Shown here: positions 25,192 through 32,997 of the stretch, one piece after another
Position numbering within the stretch: the stretch's first letter is position 1
How the letters are laid out: each line of letters begins with the position of its first letter
Origin: Phycisphaerae bacterium
Lineage (GTDB): Bacteria; Planctomycetota; Phycisphaerae; UBA1845; PWPN01
DNA length: 36,983 bases
Direction of reading: 5' to 3'
Assembly: GCA_012719955.1 (NCBI GenBank)
Contig: JAAXZI010000185.1
Coordinates: 1-36,983, forward strand
Notes under the pieces: generated by a model
The model's database searches: none
Told to the model about the DNA's origin: nothing
Seen by the model: only the letters and a program-made list of their open reading frames with translations
Position numbers and translations under genes: made by a program

Positions 25192-25593
25192 TCAAGCTGA
25201 TCGTACCTTGGCCGGCAGGAACTCAGCCAGCCGTTCGACCGTAGCCTTCTGGTGCAACCCCGCCTTCCCAAACCCCGGTTGCGCCCCAGCCGCCACAGCC
25301 TCGGCCTGGGCCTCCACATAGTTGCTCACCAGCATCATCGGCACGTCCGCCAGCGCCGGATCCTGCCTTGCCTGGCGGATGAGCTCCATCCCCTCGCAGC
25401 CGTCGGCGAAGATGATCCGGTTCACCAGCACCAGGTCATAACGCTGCCGCCGCATGGCTTCCAGCGCATCGTCCACGGACCTGGCCCGATCCACGTCAAC
25501 CGCAAAGTTCGCCTCGATCACCGATCGGATGGACGAGTGATCCACCTCGCACTGCCCCACGTCCAGCACCCGACCCTGTGAACCTGCGCCCAT
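25192..25593 (-). CDS. Degenerate receiver-domain protein
   Basis: A 133-residue protein with the alternating strand/helix pattern of a response-regulator receiver: VLDVGQCEVDHSSIRSVIEA, DALEAMRRQRYDLVLVN, GMELIRQAR, VPMMLVSNY and AEAVAAGAQPGFGKAGL. At the usual phospho-Asp position it has Asn (LVLVNRIIF). The acidic pair after strand 1 is replaced by Gly-Gln, while the late Lys (FGKAGL) is kept. It is therefore probably a phosphorylation-independent pseudo-receiver that works by protein contact. Start ATG 25593 has AGGAGG 7 bases upstream; the adjacent ATG at 25596 is too close and a more distant start would add about 24 residues. It stands alone, so no partner can be named. Confidence 0.75.
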   Translation of the reverse strand: MGAGSQGRVLDVGQCEVDHSSIRSVIEANFAVDVDRARSVDDALEAMRRQRYDLVLVNRIIFADGCEGMELIRQARQDPALADVPMMLVSNYVEAQAEAVAAGAQPGFGKAGLHQKATVERLAEFLPAKVRSA

Positions 25594-25668
25594 CATCCAA
25601 CCTCCTGACCGGGCCAGCCCCGGCACTTTCAGGTACGTTCCTCCAAGCCTTCCCGAGAGCGCGCCCAC

Positions 25669-25944
25669 TTTCTCTGAGCCTCGTTACGGCAGGCGACCTC
25701 CGATCGCCCCAGACGGCTGCCGGGGAGCAGGCCGGTCCTTCGATTTCCCGGAGTATAGACCGAAGTCCAGACTCGGGTCGCCCGGCGATTCGAGAGCACC
25801 AGCATGTGGCCAGATAACCCCCGCATCAGGCGAACCCATTCGCGGCGACCAGGGCCATCGCTGCCTGTGCTCAAGAACCCGGACACACGAACACTCACGA
25901 ACATTGGGCCAACCCATGCCGGCAACCGCGACAGGCTGCAATTG
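25669..25944. other. Non-coding gap upstream of the oxidase operon
   Basis: No gene, repeat or RNA is supported in this stretch; the candidate promoter lies at its right end. Confidence 0.4.
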
Positions 25945-25974
25945 TTGCGCAATGCTATTTAAGAATCTTAATAT
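25945..25974 (+). promoter_or_regulatory. Candidate promoter for the bd-like oxidase operon
   Basis: TTGCGC at 25945-25950 and TAATAT at 25969-25974 are 18 bases apart in an AT-rich patch, 41 bases before the start codon. AGGAG at 26003-26007 serves as ribosome binding site. Confidence 0.4.
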
Positions 25975-26015
25975 CAAATCCGTCGCGAGAAACCTGAGGT
26001 TCAGGAGCAGCAGGC

Positions 26016-27410
26016 ATGGACTACCCCCACTTTGAAGTCTCTCGTCTTGGCGCCGGAATGCTTGTGGCCATCGTGGCCATTATCCATGTGGCCATCGCTC
26101 ATCTCGCGGTCGGCGCCGGCCTCTTCCTGGCGCTGGCGCACACGATTGCCACCCGTCGCAACGACCGTCTCATGCTCGATTTTCTCAGACGCTACAGCCT
26201 TTTCCTGGTTCTGGTCCCCTTTGTGGCCGGGGCCGTCACCGGTGTGGGTATCTGGGTCACCATCGGGCTGGCCAGCCCCCCCTCCACCAGCGCTCTGATT
26301 CATCTCTTCGTCTGGGGCTGGGCCATCGAATGGGTCTTCTTCATCGTCGAGATCGTGGCCGGTTACATCTACTATTACGGCTGGGGCCGCCTCACCCCCG
26401 AACGCCACACCGCCGTCGCCTGGATCTACTTCGTCGGCGCGTTCATGAGCCTCTTCATCATCAACGGTATCGTTACCTTCATGCTCACCCCTGGCGACTG
26501 GCAGCCGCCGGCCGAGGCCGTCGGCGTCTCGGCTCAACTGGCCTTCTGGAAAGCGCTTTTCAACCCCAGTTTCTGGCCCTCGCTCTTCCTGCGGACCATC
26601 TCCTGCCTGGCCTTCGCCGGCATCTCCGTGGCGGTGGTCGCCAACTTCGTCCGCGACTATACCCGCGAGCAGCGTCACCGCATCATCAACTTCGGCAGCT
26701 ACTGGCTGGCCCCCTTCGGCCTGATGGTTCCCTTCGCCGTCTGGTACTTCGCCACCCTGCCGGAAGACTCCCGCCGCTTCGCCATGGGCGGGGCCATCGC
26801 CATGACCCTCTTCATGGCCTTTGGCCTGGTCTCCAGCCTCTACATCGGCGGCTACGCCTACTTCGGCCTCATCCGCCAGAAGCGCTACATCAACCGCGAA
26901 ACGTCGCTGCTGCTCCTGGCAGTGGCCTTTGTCGCCACCGGGGCCATGGAGTTTGTCCGAGAGGGCGTGCGCAAGCCCTACCTGATCCACGGCTACATGT
27001 ACAGCAACGGAGTGATCGCTACCCCCGCCTGGCGCGAGCGACTCTCCAAAGAAGGCATCCTCGCCCACGCCCGTTTCGCCTGGCCGGCGGATATGACCCT
27101 CGAACAGGTCAACGCCCTGCCGCTCCACGAGAAGGGCAAGTACGTCTTCAACGCCCAGTGCCGTCATTGCCACGAGCCGGGCGGCCCCAATGCCATCGAA
27201 CCATTGATTAACAACGCCTCGCGCGAACTGGTCACCCACATGACCGCCGAACTGAACCGCATCAAGAGCTTCATGCCCCCCTTCGTCGGTACGCCCGAGG
27301 AAATGCGGGCCCTGGTGGAGTACCAGCTCTACGTCGCCAATCCGAAGGAATACCGGCCACCCGCCACGCAACCCGCAGACGTGGCCATGGCCTTCAGTAC
27401 TGGAAACTGA
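26016..27410 (+). CDS. Cytochrome bd-like oxidase subunit I with fused cytochrome c domain
   Basis: A 464-residue membrane protein of the cytochrome bd (CydA) superfamily. About nine hydrophobic helices fill residues 15-325, with conserved histidines in the first helix (His24, His29, His42) of the type that ligate heme in CydA. The quinol-binding Q-loop of ordinary CydA is not apparent. Residues about 370-440 form a c-type cytochrome domain with CRHCH (Cys382, Cys385, His386) and a distal Met in KSFMPPFVG. This is the architecture I know as the OR-C branch of the superfamily, whose physiological reaction is not well established. It is probably an oxygen reductase taking electrons at the periplasmic heme c. 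The C-terminal STGN and stop codon lie in a period-7 repeat array. It pairs with the next gene. Confidence 0.85.
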   Translation: MDYPHFEVSRLGAGMLVAIVAIIHVAIAHLAVGAGLFLALAHTIATRRNDRLMLDFLRRYSLFLVLVPFVAGAVTGVGIWVTIGLASPPSTSALIHLFVWGWAIEWVFFIVEIVAGYIYYYGWGRLTPERHTAVAWIYFVGAFMSLFIINGIVTFMLTPGDWQPPAEAVGVSAQLAFWKALFNPSFWPSLFLRTISCLAFAGISVAVVANFVRDYTREQRHRIINFGSYWLAPFGLMVPFAVWYFATLPEDSRRFAMGGAIAMTLFMAFGLVSSLYIGGYAYFGLIRQKRYINRETSLLLLAVAFVATGAMEFVREGVRKPYLIHGYMYSNGVIATPAWRERLSKEGILAHARFAWPADMTLEQVNALPLHEKGKYVFNAQCRHCHEPGGPNAIEPLINNASRELVTHMTAELNRIKSFMPPFVGTPEEMRALVEYQLYVANPKEYRPPATQPADVAMAFSTGN

Positions 27411-27436
27411 CAACCGAAAACTCACAACCGATAAGT
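27402..27436. repeat. Period-7 array between the oxidase subunits
   Basis: Five heptamers GGAAACT, GACAACC, GAAAACT, CACAACC, GATAAGT span the stop codon of subunit I. There is no mirror partner. Confidence 0.6.
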
Positions 27437-27450
27437 GGGAATTCTCAACC

Positions 27451-28764
27451 ATGTTACTCGCCAACACACCCGCCGTTCCCGGCCTTGACCCCATCGGCCT
27501 GCCCGGCCATCCCCTCATCTTTGCGGGCCTGCTGCTGCTCACGCAGCTCCTGCACCTGCTGTTTATGAACTTCGTGCTGGGCGGCAACCTGATCGCCGTT
27601 GGCCTGAACATCGCCGGCCTGTGCGGCCATGCCAATAGTGCCGCCATGGCCCGCGTCTTCTACAAAATGCTCCCCGTGGCCATCAGCATGACCATCACCA
27701 CGGGCGTCGCGCCCCTGCTCTTTGTGCAGGTGCTCTACGGCCCCTACTTCTACAGTTCCACCGTGCTCATGGGATTCGGCTGGTTCTCGTTCTTCGTCGC
27801 CGTGCTGGTCGGCTTCTACCTCGTGTACTGGCTCCTCTTCAAGACAGGCGTCTCGCCCGCCTTGACGCCTCTGTCCGGGCAGGAAGCGCTGCAAGCGGGA
27901 ACCGCCCGCCCGGTCTTGCGGCTGGTCCTCTCGCTGCTGGTCACTGCCTGCCTGCTCTGGGTCGGCTGGGTCATGGCCAACAATCACGAACTGAGCCTTC
28001 GCCCCACCCTCTGGCGCGCTCCCGGCCAGACCGGTTCCCGTTGGTACATCCCCGCCACCGCCACCTTGCCGCGCTATCTGCATGACGTCGTCGGCGCTAC
28101 CGCCATCGCCGGGCTCTGGCTGGCCGCCGTCGGCTGGTGGCGAACCCGCCGGGCCCGCACCGCCGGTGTGTCCGCAGGGGTGACGATTTCGGAAAGCCGC
28201 GAGTCTTCCTCCGCCGAGGCAAGCGTGAGCTCCTCCCTCATCCGCCTGGGCCTTGCGGTCGCCCTGCTGGCCACCCTGGCCCAGATCGGCACCGGCATCC
28301 TCCTGCTCTTGAAGCTGCACCCCGCCGTGCGCAGCTCCCTGCTGGCCTTCAACTCCTTCACCGGCGGTGTGTGGATGCTCTCGCTGCTGCTCATCCCCGT
28401 GCTGTTCACTTTGCTGGCATATGCCTCTATTCGCCCCCGGACGTTCCGCTGGTATGCGCTGACCGTCGTGGTCACCCTGCTGCTGGTGGTGGGCATGTTG
28501 TTCGGGCGCGAGCACGTGCGTCTGGCCCATCTTGGCCTGCCCGAAGCCGGCGCTTTCTCGCTGGGCCGATGGGATGTCTATCCCCAGTACGTCTCGCTGG
28601 CCGTCTTCGCCGTCCTGCTCGTCGCCGGCCTGGCCACGGTGGCCCTGATGCTCAAGTGGATACTGCAGGGCGTCCAGCCAGCCGCCGACCACGAAGAGCT
28701 CAGCCCGCCCGAGCCGTCTCTGGCCGGGCAACCCCCTGTGCACGCAGGCGCCGGGCAGAACTGA
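27451..28764 (+). CDS. Membrane partner subunit of the bd-like oxidase
   Basis: A 437-residue protein with about ten hydrophobic helices, starting 40 bases after the subunit I stop. It opens with a helix containing LLLLTQLLHLLFMNFVLGGN, and further helices carry scattered His (for example LPRYLHDVVGA). It lacks a CxxCH motif. In the bd superfamily the second subunit is usually poorly conserved, and this one resembles CydB only in layout. Position and size make it the obligate partner of the preceding gene. Between about residues 233 and 262 there is a polar low-complexity loop (RTAGVSAGVTISESRESSSA) on one membrane side. The C-terminal 30 residues are Pro/Ala-rich. The ATG follows GTGGGA about 10 bases upstream. 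Confidence 0.75.
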   Translation: MLLANTPAVPGLDPIGLPGHPLIFAGLLLLTQLLHLLFMNFVLGGNLIAVGLNIAGLCGHANSAAMARVFYKMLPVAISMTITTGVAPLLFVQVLYGPYFYSSTVLMGFGWFSFFVAVLVGFYLVYWLLFKTGVSPALTPLSGQEALQAGTARPVLRLVLSLLVTACLLWVGWVMANNHELSLRPTLWRAPGQTGSRWYIPATATLPRYLHDVVGATAIAGLWLAAVGWWRTRRARTAGVSAGVTISESRESSSAEASVSSSLIRLGLAVALLATLAQIGTGILLLLKLHPAVRSSLLAFNSFTGGVWMLSLLLIPVLFTLLAYASIRPRTFRWYALTVVVTLLLVVGMLFGREHVRLAHLGLPEAGAFSLGRWDVYPQYVSLAVFAVLLVAGLATVALMLKWILQGVQPAADHEELSPPEPSLAGQPPVHAGAGQN

Positions 28765-28843
28765 CCCCATCGGCCGGGTGTGGCAATTCTTTGTGGCGGG
28801 GTGGGGCAAGGCCCCGGCAGGTATGCATCTTGCACGCCTTTGA

Positions 28844-28862
28844 GGCGGGCAGGATGCCCGCC
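28844..28862. repeat. Copy A of a 19-bp palindrome (GGCGGGCA-GGA-TGCCCGCC)
   Basis: A perfect 8-bp stem and 3-base loop, in the gap after the oxidase operon. Two more exact copies lie inside the TrmJ-like gene (33306, 33345). Confidence 0.85.
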
Positions 28863-29005
28863 CCCCGATGCGCCCGGCCGCTTCACCCTAACCCTTTGCT
28901 GGACCCCATCCGCCCCGGGCCAGCTCGCCGCATCTTGATCAGGCGCCCGATCGCCCCTATTATGATTCGCCCGTGTCCGCGTTTCTTTAGAACCGGACCG
29001 GCCCC

Positions 29006-29078
29006 GAGGGCGTAGCTCAGTCGGTAGAGCAAAGGCCTTTTAAGCCTTGGGTCCTGGGTTCGAGTCCCAGCGCCCTCA
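29006..29078 (+). tRNA. tRNA-Lys (anticodon UUU)
   Basis: The 73-base gene folds as a full cloverleaf. The acceptor stem is GAGGGCG (29006-29012) with CGCCCTC (29071-29077). The D-stem GCTC/GAGC is at 29015-29018/29027-29030. The anticodon stem AAGGC/GCCTT (29032-29036/29044-29048) closes loop CTTTTAA with TTT at 29039-29041. The T-arm CTGGG-TTCGAGT-CCCAG follows. The discriminator is A and the CCA end is not encoded. Confidence 0.97.
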
Positions 29079-29367
29079 TCCCAAGTCATTATTTTACAAG
29101 CACTTACAAAAGACGAAAATCGGGTTTTTCTAGGGTTTTTCTACAACCCAATACCCACACGGCTTCACGCAACGGGCTTTGGCAACCCGCGCCGTCCTGC
29201 CGGCTTGCGCTCCATCAGGTCATCGGTTCCGTCGCGATGGAAGCTTCCAGCGTGCATACCGCCCGCTGCGTCCAGCGTCGGACTTCGCTCATTCAGGGGT
29301 GACGAACTCGCCTACCGAAGAACCGCTGGCAACGTCAGAGAGAATCCTGCCGACTGGTGTTTTGACC

Positions 29368-30588
29368 TCACGATCCGCTGGGTCGGAGCAGCCGGCACAG
29401 GTCAGCCTCTACCCGGTCGATATCCGTGTCGAGGACCCGGCCGGGCGGTTGATGTTGCAGGGCGCCCAGGTCTTTGAGCCCCGCCCCCGTGAGCATCAGC
29501 ACCACTGTGGATGCCGGGTTGATCCTGCCGGCCCCAACCAGTTTCCGGACCGCCGGCAAGAGGGTGGCGGTTGAAGGTTCCAAAAAGAACCCCGCCCGGG
29601 CGAACTCCCGCTGAGCTTCCAGGATCTCCTCCTCGGTCACATCCTCGGCCAGCCAGTCATAGCGACGGGCCTTGTCCAGGATCTCCTCGCCGCCCGCCGG
29701 GTTCCCGCTGGTAATGGCCTCCGCCACGGTATGAACATGAGTGAACGGCACTACCCGGCTCAAGCCCTGTTTGATGGCGGTGACCAGGGGTGAGTTGTTG
29801 CGGACCTGCACCACTATCATTCGCGGCAGCCGGTCGATGAGCCCCGCCGTATGCAGCTCGCGATAACCCTTGAAGAGGCCGCGAATGTGCCCACAGGCGG
29901 AAGTGGGCACGGCGATATAATCCGGCACCTGGCCGTTCATTTGCTCGAACATCTCAAAGGCGGTCAGCTTGTAGCCTTCCACGCGGATGGGGCCGTTGCC
30001 CGAGACGATGCGGAGTCCCAATCGTCCGGCCAGGCCCAGGATGGCGTTTTTCATCTGGGCGTAGTCCGGCGCGTCCACCTTGAGGATCTCGGCGCCGTGC
30101 ATGGCCATGGCGCTGATCTTTTCCGCCGGCGCGAAAGACGGCAGGAACACCACCGCGCGCAGCCCGGCCCGGGCGGCATAGGCGGCCACGGAATGGCCCA
30201 TGTTGCCGGTGGAGATGGTCGCCACCGTGTCTTCGCCCAGCTCGCGAGCCAGGAACATGCAGGTGAGCGAGCCGCGGTCCTTGAAACTCCAGGTGGGGTT
30301 CTGAGTCTCGTTTTTCAGCAGCAGATTCACGTCGCCGGCGCAAGCCCGCAGCCGATCACCGGCCGGCAACAGCGGGGTGTTCCCTTCTCCCAGCGAGAGG
30401 TCGGCATCCATCCGCCTGAAGGGCAGGAAATCGGCAAAACGCTCCCACAGGCGCAGGCCGGGGCGGATCTTGGCCGTCTCCAGGCCGGCCAGGCGAACTT
30501 CCAGCGACTCGCCGTCCTCGGAGAACTCTTCCACCTGTTCGAAGGGGTACTCGCGTCCGGAAATCGTCGAAACCAGTATTCGCTCCAT
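29368..30588 (-). CDS. thrC: Threonine synthase
   Basis: This PLP enzyme of 406 residues converts O-phosphohomoserine to threonine. GEGNTPLLPA is present near residues 68-77, and Lys103 in NPTWSFKDRGS is the Schiff-base lysine. STGNMGHSVAAYAARAG (phosphate-binding region), SGNGPIRVEGYKLTAFE and the C-terminal VVLMLTGAGLKD are typical of the short (type II-like) threonine synthases related to cysteate synthase. The extra N-terminal segment (about 1-45) is common in this group. AGGATGG lies about 6 bases before ATG. No other thr gene is nearby; the gene is adjacent to tRNA-Lys and diverges from the beta-CASP gene. Cysteate synthase is a possible alternative in this family but much less likely here. 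Confidence 0.9.
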   Translation of the reverse strand: MERILVSTISGREYPFEQVEEFSEDGESLEVRLAGLETAKIRPGLRLWERFADFLPFRRMDADLSLGEGNTPLLPAGDRLRACAGDVNLLLKNETQNPTWSFKDRGSLTCMFLARELGEDTVATISTGNMGHSVAAYAARAGLRAVVFLPSFAPAEKISAMAMHGAEILKVDAPDYAQMKNAILGLAGRLGLRIVSGNGPIRVEGYKLTAFEMFEQMNGQVPDYIAVPTSACGHIRGLFKGYRELHTAGLIDRLPRMIVVQVRNNSPLVTAIKQGLSRVVPFTHVHTVAEAITSGNPAGGEEILDKARRYDWLAEDVTEEEILEAQREFARAGFFLEPSTATLLPAVRKLVGAGRINPASTVVLMLTGAGLKDLGALQHQPPGRVLDTDIDRVEADLCRLLRPSGS

Positions 30589-30805
30589 AAGTCCATCCTA
30601 AATGGAACCCGGTCCACACGGAAGCGCCGGTGCTGAAAAACATCATGACGGCCCGGGCTCCCGCCCGCGCAAGCGCCGCGGGGCGAATGGCGTGCTCCTG
30701 GGGCCGGGCTCGCGTCAGGCTTGCGTTATCAGCCTCAGGCGTTACCCTTTTGCTTAGTCTGCCGACAAATACAGCCGAAGAACTGAAGGGACTCACGGAG
30801 GCGGC

Positions 30806-32215
30806 ATGATTCAGCCCATCCTGCGATTTCACGGCGCCGCGGGCGAAGTCACCGGCTCGATGCACCTGCTGGAAACCAACGGCTACACCATCGCCCTGGA
30901 CTGCGGCCTTTTTCAGGGCAAGCGCGCCGAAGCCCTGGCCAAGAACCGGGCCCTGCCGGACGGATCGCGCAAGCTGGACGCCATCCTCCTCTCGCACGCC
31001 CACATCGATCACTGCGGACGTTTGCCCCTCCTGGCCAAGCTGGGCTTCGACGGGCCGGTGTACTGCACCGCGCCCACCCGGGACCTGGCCTCCATTCTGC
31101 TGGTCGATTCGGCCCACGTGCAGGAGGAAGACGTCATCTACTGGAACAAGAAGCGGGTCAAGAAGGGTGACGCGCCTATTGAGCCGCTCTACACGCAGGA
31201 CGACGCCGCCAAGGTCGCGCCCCTGTTCAAGGGCCAACGGCTGGGCGAGACCTTTGAGGTCGTGCCCGGGGTGCGGGCCACCTTCCACGAGGCCGGGCAT
31301 ATGCTCGGCTCGGCCGGCGTTCGTCTCGAATGCGATACCGGGGGCAAGAAGCCGGTTACCCTGGTCTTCACCGGCGACCTGGGCCGGCCGAACATGCCCA
31401 TCCTGTGCGATCCCGCCCCCCTGCCGGACTGTGATTACGTGATCACCGAGAGTACTTACGGCGGGCGGAACACCGAGCCACCCAAAGACCTGCCGCAACA
31501 GCTCGCCCAGATCATCAACGAGACGGTGGCTCGCGGCGGCAAGCTGATCATTCCCTCTTTTGCGGTCGGGCGGACCCAGACCCTGGTCTATATCTATAAC
31601 CAGCTCCTGGTCGCGGGCATGATCGAACAGGCCGTGCCCATGGTGGTGGACAGCCCGCTGGCCCTGGCGGCCACCGAAGTCTACCGGCGCCACACCGAGA
31701 CTTACGACCATGACGCCACCCGGTTCAAGCACATTAACGGCAGCCTGTTCGACTCCAAGATGGTCCACTACATCCAGAACGTGGAGGAGAGCAAGGCTCT
31801 GCACGGGGTGGCCGGCTCGATGATCATCGTGTCCGCCAGCGGCATGTGCGAGGCGGGGCGCATCCTGCACCACCTCAAGAACAACATGGAAGACCCGCGC
31901 AACACCATCCTGATCGTGGGTTACCAGGCGGCCAACACGCTGGGCCGACGGCTGGTGGAGAAGGTCCGGGAGGTCAAGATCTTCGGCGAGATGTACAAGC
32001 TCAAGGCCCGGGTCAAGACGCTCAACGGCTTCAGCGCCCATGCCAACGCCACGGAGTTGCGCAACCTGCTCGCGCCGCTGGCCCCCGGCTGTCGTCAGGC
32101 GTTCGTCGTGCACGGCGAACCCGACCAAACCCAAGCCCTGGCCGACGGGATGCGCGCCGACGGTTTTCGCAAGGTCGCCATCCCCGAGAGCGGGGAGGCG
32201 TTTGAGTTGAAATGA
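30806..32215 (+). CDS. MBL-fold/beta-CASP RNA-processing nuclease
   Basis: A 469-residue metallo-beta-lactamase protein with a beta-CASP domain, of the type that processes or degrades RNA (CPSF73/RNase J relatives). Motif 2 is SHAHIDHCG (His64, His66, Asp68, His69). GHMLGSAGV (motif 3), FTGDLGRPNMPIL (motif 4) and ESTYGG open the beta-CASP domain. IIPSFAVGRTQTLVY and VSASGMCEAGRILHHL are the conserved beta-CASP segments, and GFSAHANATEL and VVHGEPDQ close the MBL fold. It lacks the S1 or KH domains of some relatives. ATG 30806 follows GGAGG 4 bases upstream. Substrate and direction (exo- or endonuclease) cannot be read from sequence. Confidence 0.92.
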   Translation: MIQPILRFHGAAGEVTGSMHLLETNGYTIALDCGLFQGKRAEALAKNRALPDGSRKLDAILLSHAHIDHCGRLPLLAKLGFDGPVYCTAPTRDLASILLVDSAHVQEEDVIYWNKKRVKKGDAPIEPLYTQDDAAKVAPLFKGQRLGETFEVVPGVRATFHEAGHMLGSAGVRLECDTGGKKPVTLVFTGDLGRPNMPILCDPAPLPDCDYVITESTYGGRNTEPPKDLPQQLAQIINETVARGGKLIIPSFAVGRTQTLVYIYNQLLVAGMIEQAVPMVVDSPLALAATEVYRRHTETYDHDATRFKHINGSLFDSKMVHYIQNVEESKALHGVAGSMIIVSASGMCEAGRILHHLKNNMEDPRNTILIVGYQAANTLGRRLVEKVREVKIFGEMYKLKARVKTLNGFSAHANATELRNLLAPLAPGCRQAFVVHGEPDQTQALADGMRADGFRKVAIPESGEAFELK

Positions 32216-32273
32216 ACAGGAGGAAACAGAGGCAAAAGAGAAAAAGAACGAACTCTCTGTTTTCTCCTGTTCA
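32213..32273. repeat. Period-9 mirror array at the convergent ends of the beta-CASP gene and thpR
   Basis: Units GAACAGGAG, GAAACAGAG, GCAAAAGAG, AAAAAGAAC are mirrored by 32253-32273, which complements 32213-32232 at 18 of 20 positions. It probably acts as a two-way terminator; both stop codons lie in or at the arms. Confidence 0.75.
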
Positions 32274-32834
32274 GGATCCGTTCAACGGTGCGCGAGCGAG
32301 TGGCGTATAGAGCGAGCCGCCCCGGCGAAGCTCTGACTGGAACACGACCAACTCGCCGGCCGCGAAATCCCCGCCGGAGAAGTGCTCGAACTGCCGCAGG
32401 GTTTCGCGAATCCGGTTGGACAGGCCGGGATCGTTGACCCGCCCCACCGTCAGATGAGGCCTGTAGGCGCGGTTTTCCTTCTCAAAGCCCATGCCCGCGT
32501 AGACATCCTCGCATTCCCGCTGGCAGTCGATGAGCGGCTGAGGCAACTGCGGAATGCCCGCCCAGATGACCCGGGCTGGCCCCCGTGGCGGGAAGCAACC
32601 CGTACCTGCCACGGCCAGGTCGAACACCGGGTATTTCCGGGCAATCCGCCGGGCCGCCTCGCAGACTTCGGCCACTTGGGCATCGGGCACTTCGCCCAGG
32701 AATTTCACGGTCAGGTGAATGGACTCCGGCCGGGTCCAACGCACCCCGCGGCCCAGGCCGGCCATCTGCCTCTGCAGATCCGCCAGACAGGCGCGAACGT
32801 CGTCCGGTAATTCAATCGCGACAAAGCAACGCAT
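32271..32834 (-). CDS. thpR: RNA 2',3'-cyclic phosphodiesterase
   Basis: A 187-residue member of the 2H phosphoesterase (LigT/ThpR) family, which opens 2',3'-cyclic phosphate ends of RNA and can act as a 2'-5' ligase in vitro. The two catalytic HxTx motifs are clear: HLTVKFLGEV (His40, Thr42) and PHLTVGRV (His127, Thr129). The N-terminus MRCFVAIELP is typical. The family is often linked to RNA repair, and a beta-CASP nuclease gene converges on it here. The stop codon lies in the right arm of a mirror array. Confidence 0.93.
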   Translation of the reverse strand: MRCFVAIELPDDVRACLADLQRQMAGLGRGVRWTRPESIHLTVKFLGEVPDAQVAEVCEAARRIARKYPVFDLAVAGTGCFPPRGPARVIWAGIPQLPQPLIDCQRECEDVYAGMGFEKENRAYRPHLTVGRVNDPGLSNRIRETLRQFEHFSGGDFAAGELVVFQSELRRGGSLYTPLARAPLNGS

Positions 32835-32857
32835 GAGGCCATTCTACTCTGTTTAAG

Positions 32858-32997
32858 ACCGCAGATGAACGCAGATGGATGCAGATTTTGGGTTGTGGAT
32901 TTCAGATTTCAAATCGTGGATTTCAAACTTCCGATCTCAAATTTGAGATCTCAGATTTCAAACGATTATCCGCGTTCATCTGCGTCCATCCGCGGTT
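32858..32997. repeat. Nested mirror element with period-7 core and 18-bp central palindrome
   Basis: Outer arms of about 30 bases (32858-32886 and 32968-32997) are imperfect complements built on the words GCAGATGAAC/GTTCATCTGC. Inside, nine heptamers such as GATTTCA and GATCTCA run from 32898 to 32960, and the centre GATCTCAAATTTGAGATC (32933-32950) is a perfect palindrome. The right arm encodes the last residues and TAA stop (32966-32968) of the TrmJ-like gene. Confidence 0.8.

Noticed and set aside
28150-28230. Partial likeness between GTGACGATTTCGGAAAGCCG in the oxidase partner gene and the 34-bp repeat at 20970/21225
   Set aside because: Only a short core (ACGATTTCG) is shared; the match is too short to call a repeat copy.
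26001-28809. Two long minus-strand frames (548 and 451 residues) opposite the oxidase genes
   Set aside because: Sequences rich in Gly, Asp, Glu and Gln from the complement of hydrophobic codons; no family pattern, and the plus-strand genes have motifs, membrane segments and ribosome binding sites.
29006-29360. Possible integration site at the 3' end of tRNA-Lys
   Set aside because: No second copy of the tRNA 3' end, no integrase and no mobile cargo are seen downstream.
30356-32134. 592-residue minus-strand frame overlapping the beta-CASP gene and the start of thrC
   Set aside because: It runs across two real genes and their shared upstream region, shows no domain, and is explained as a shadow.
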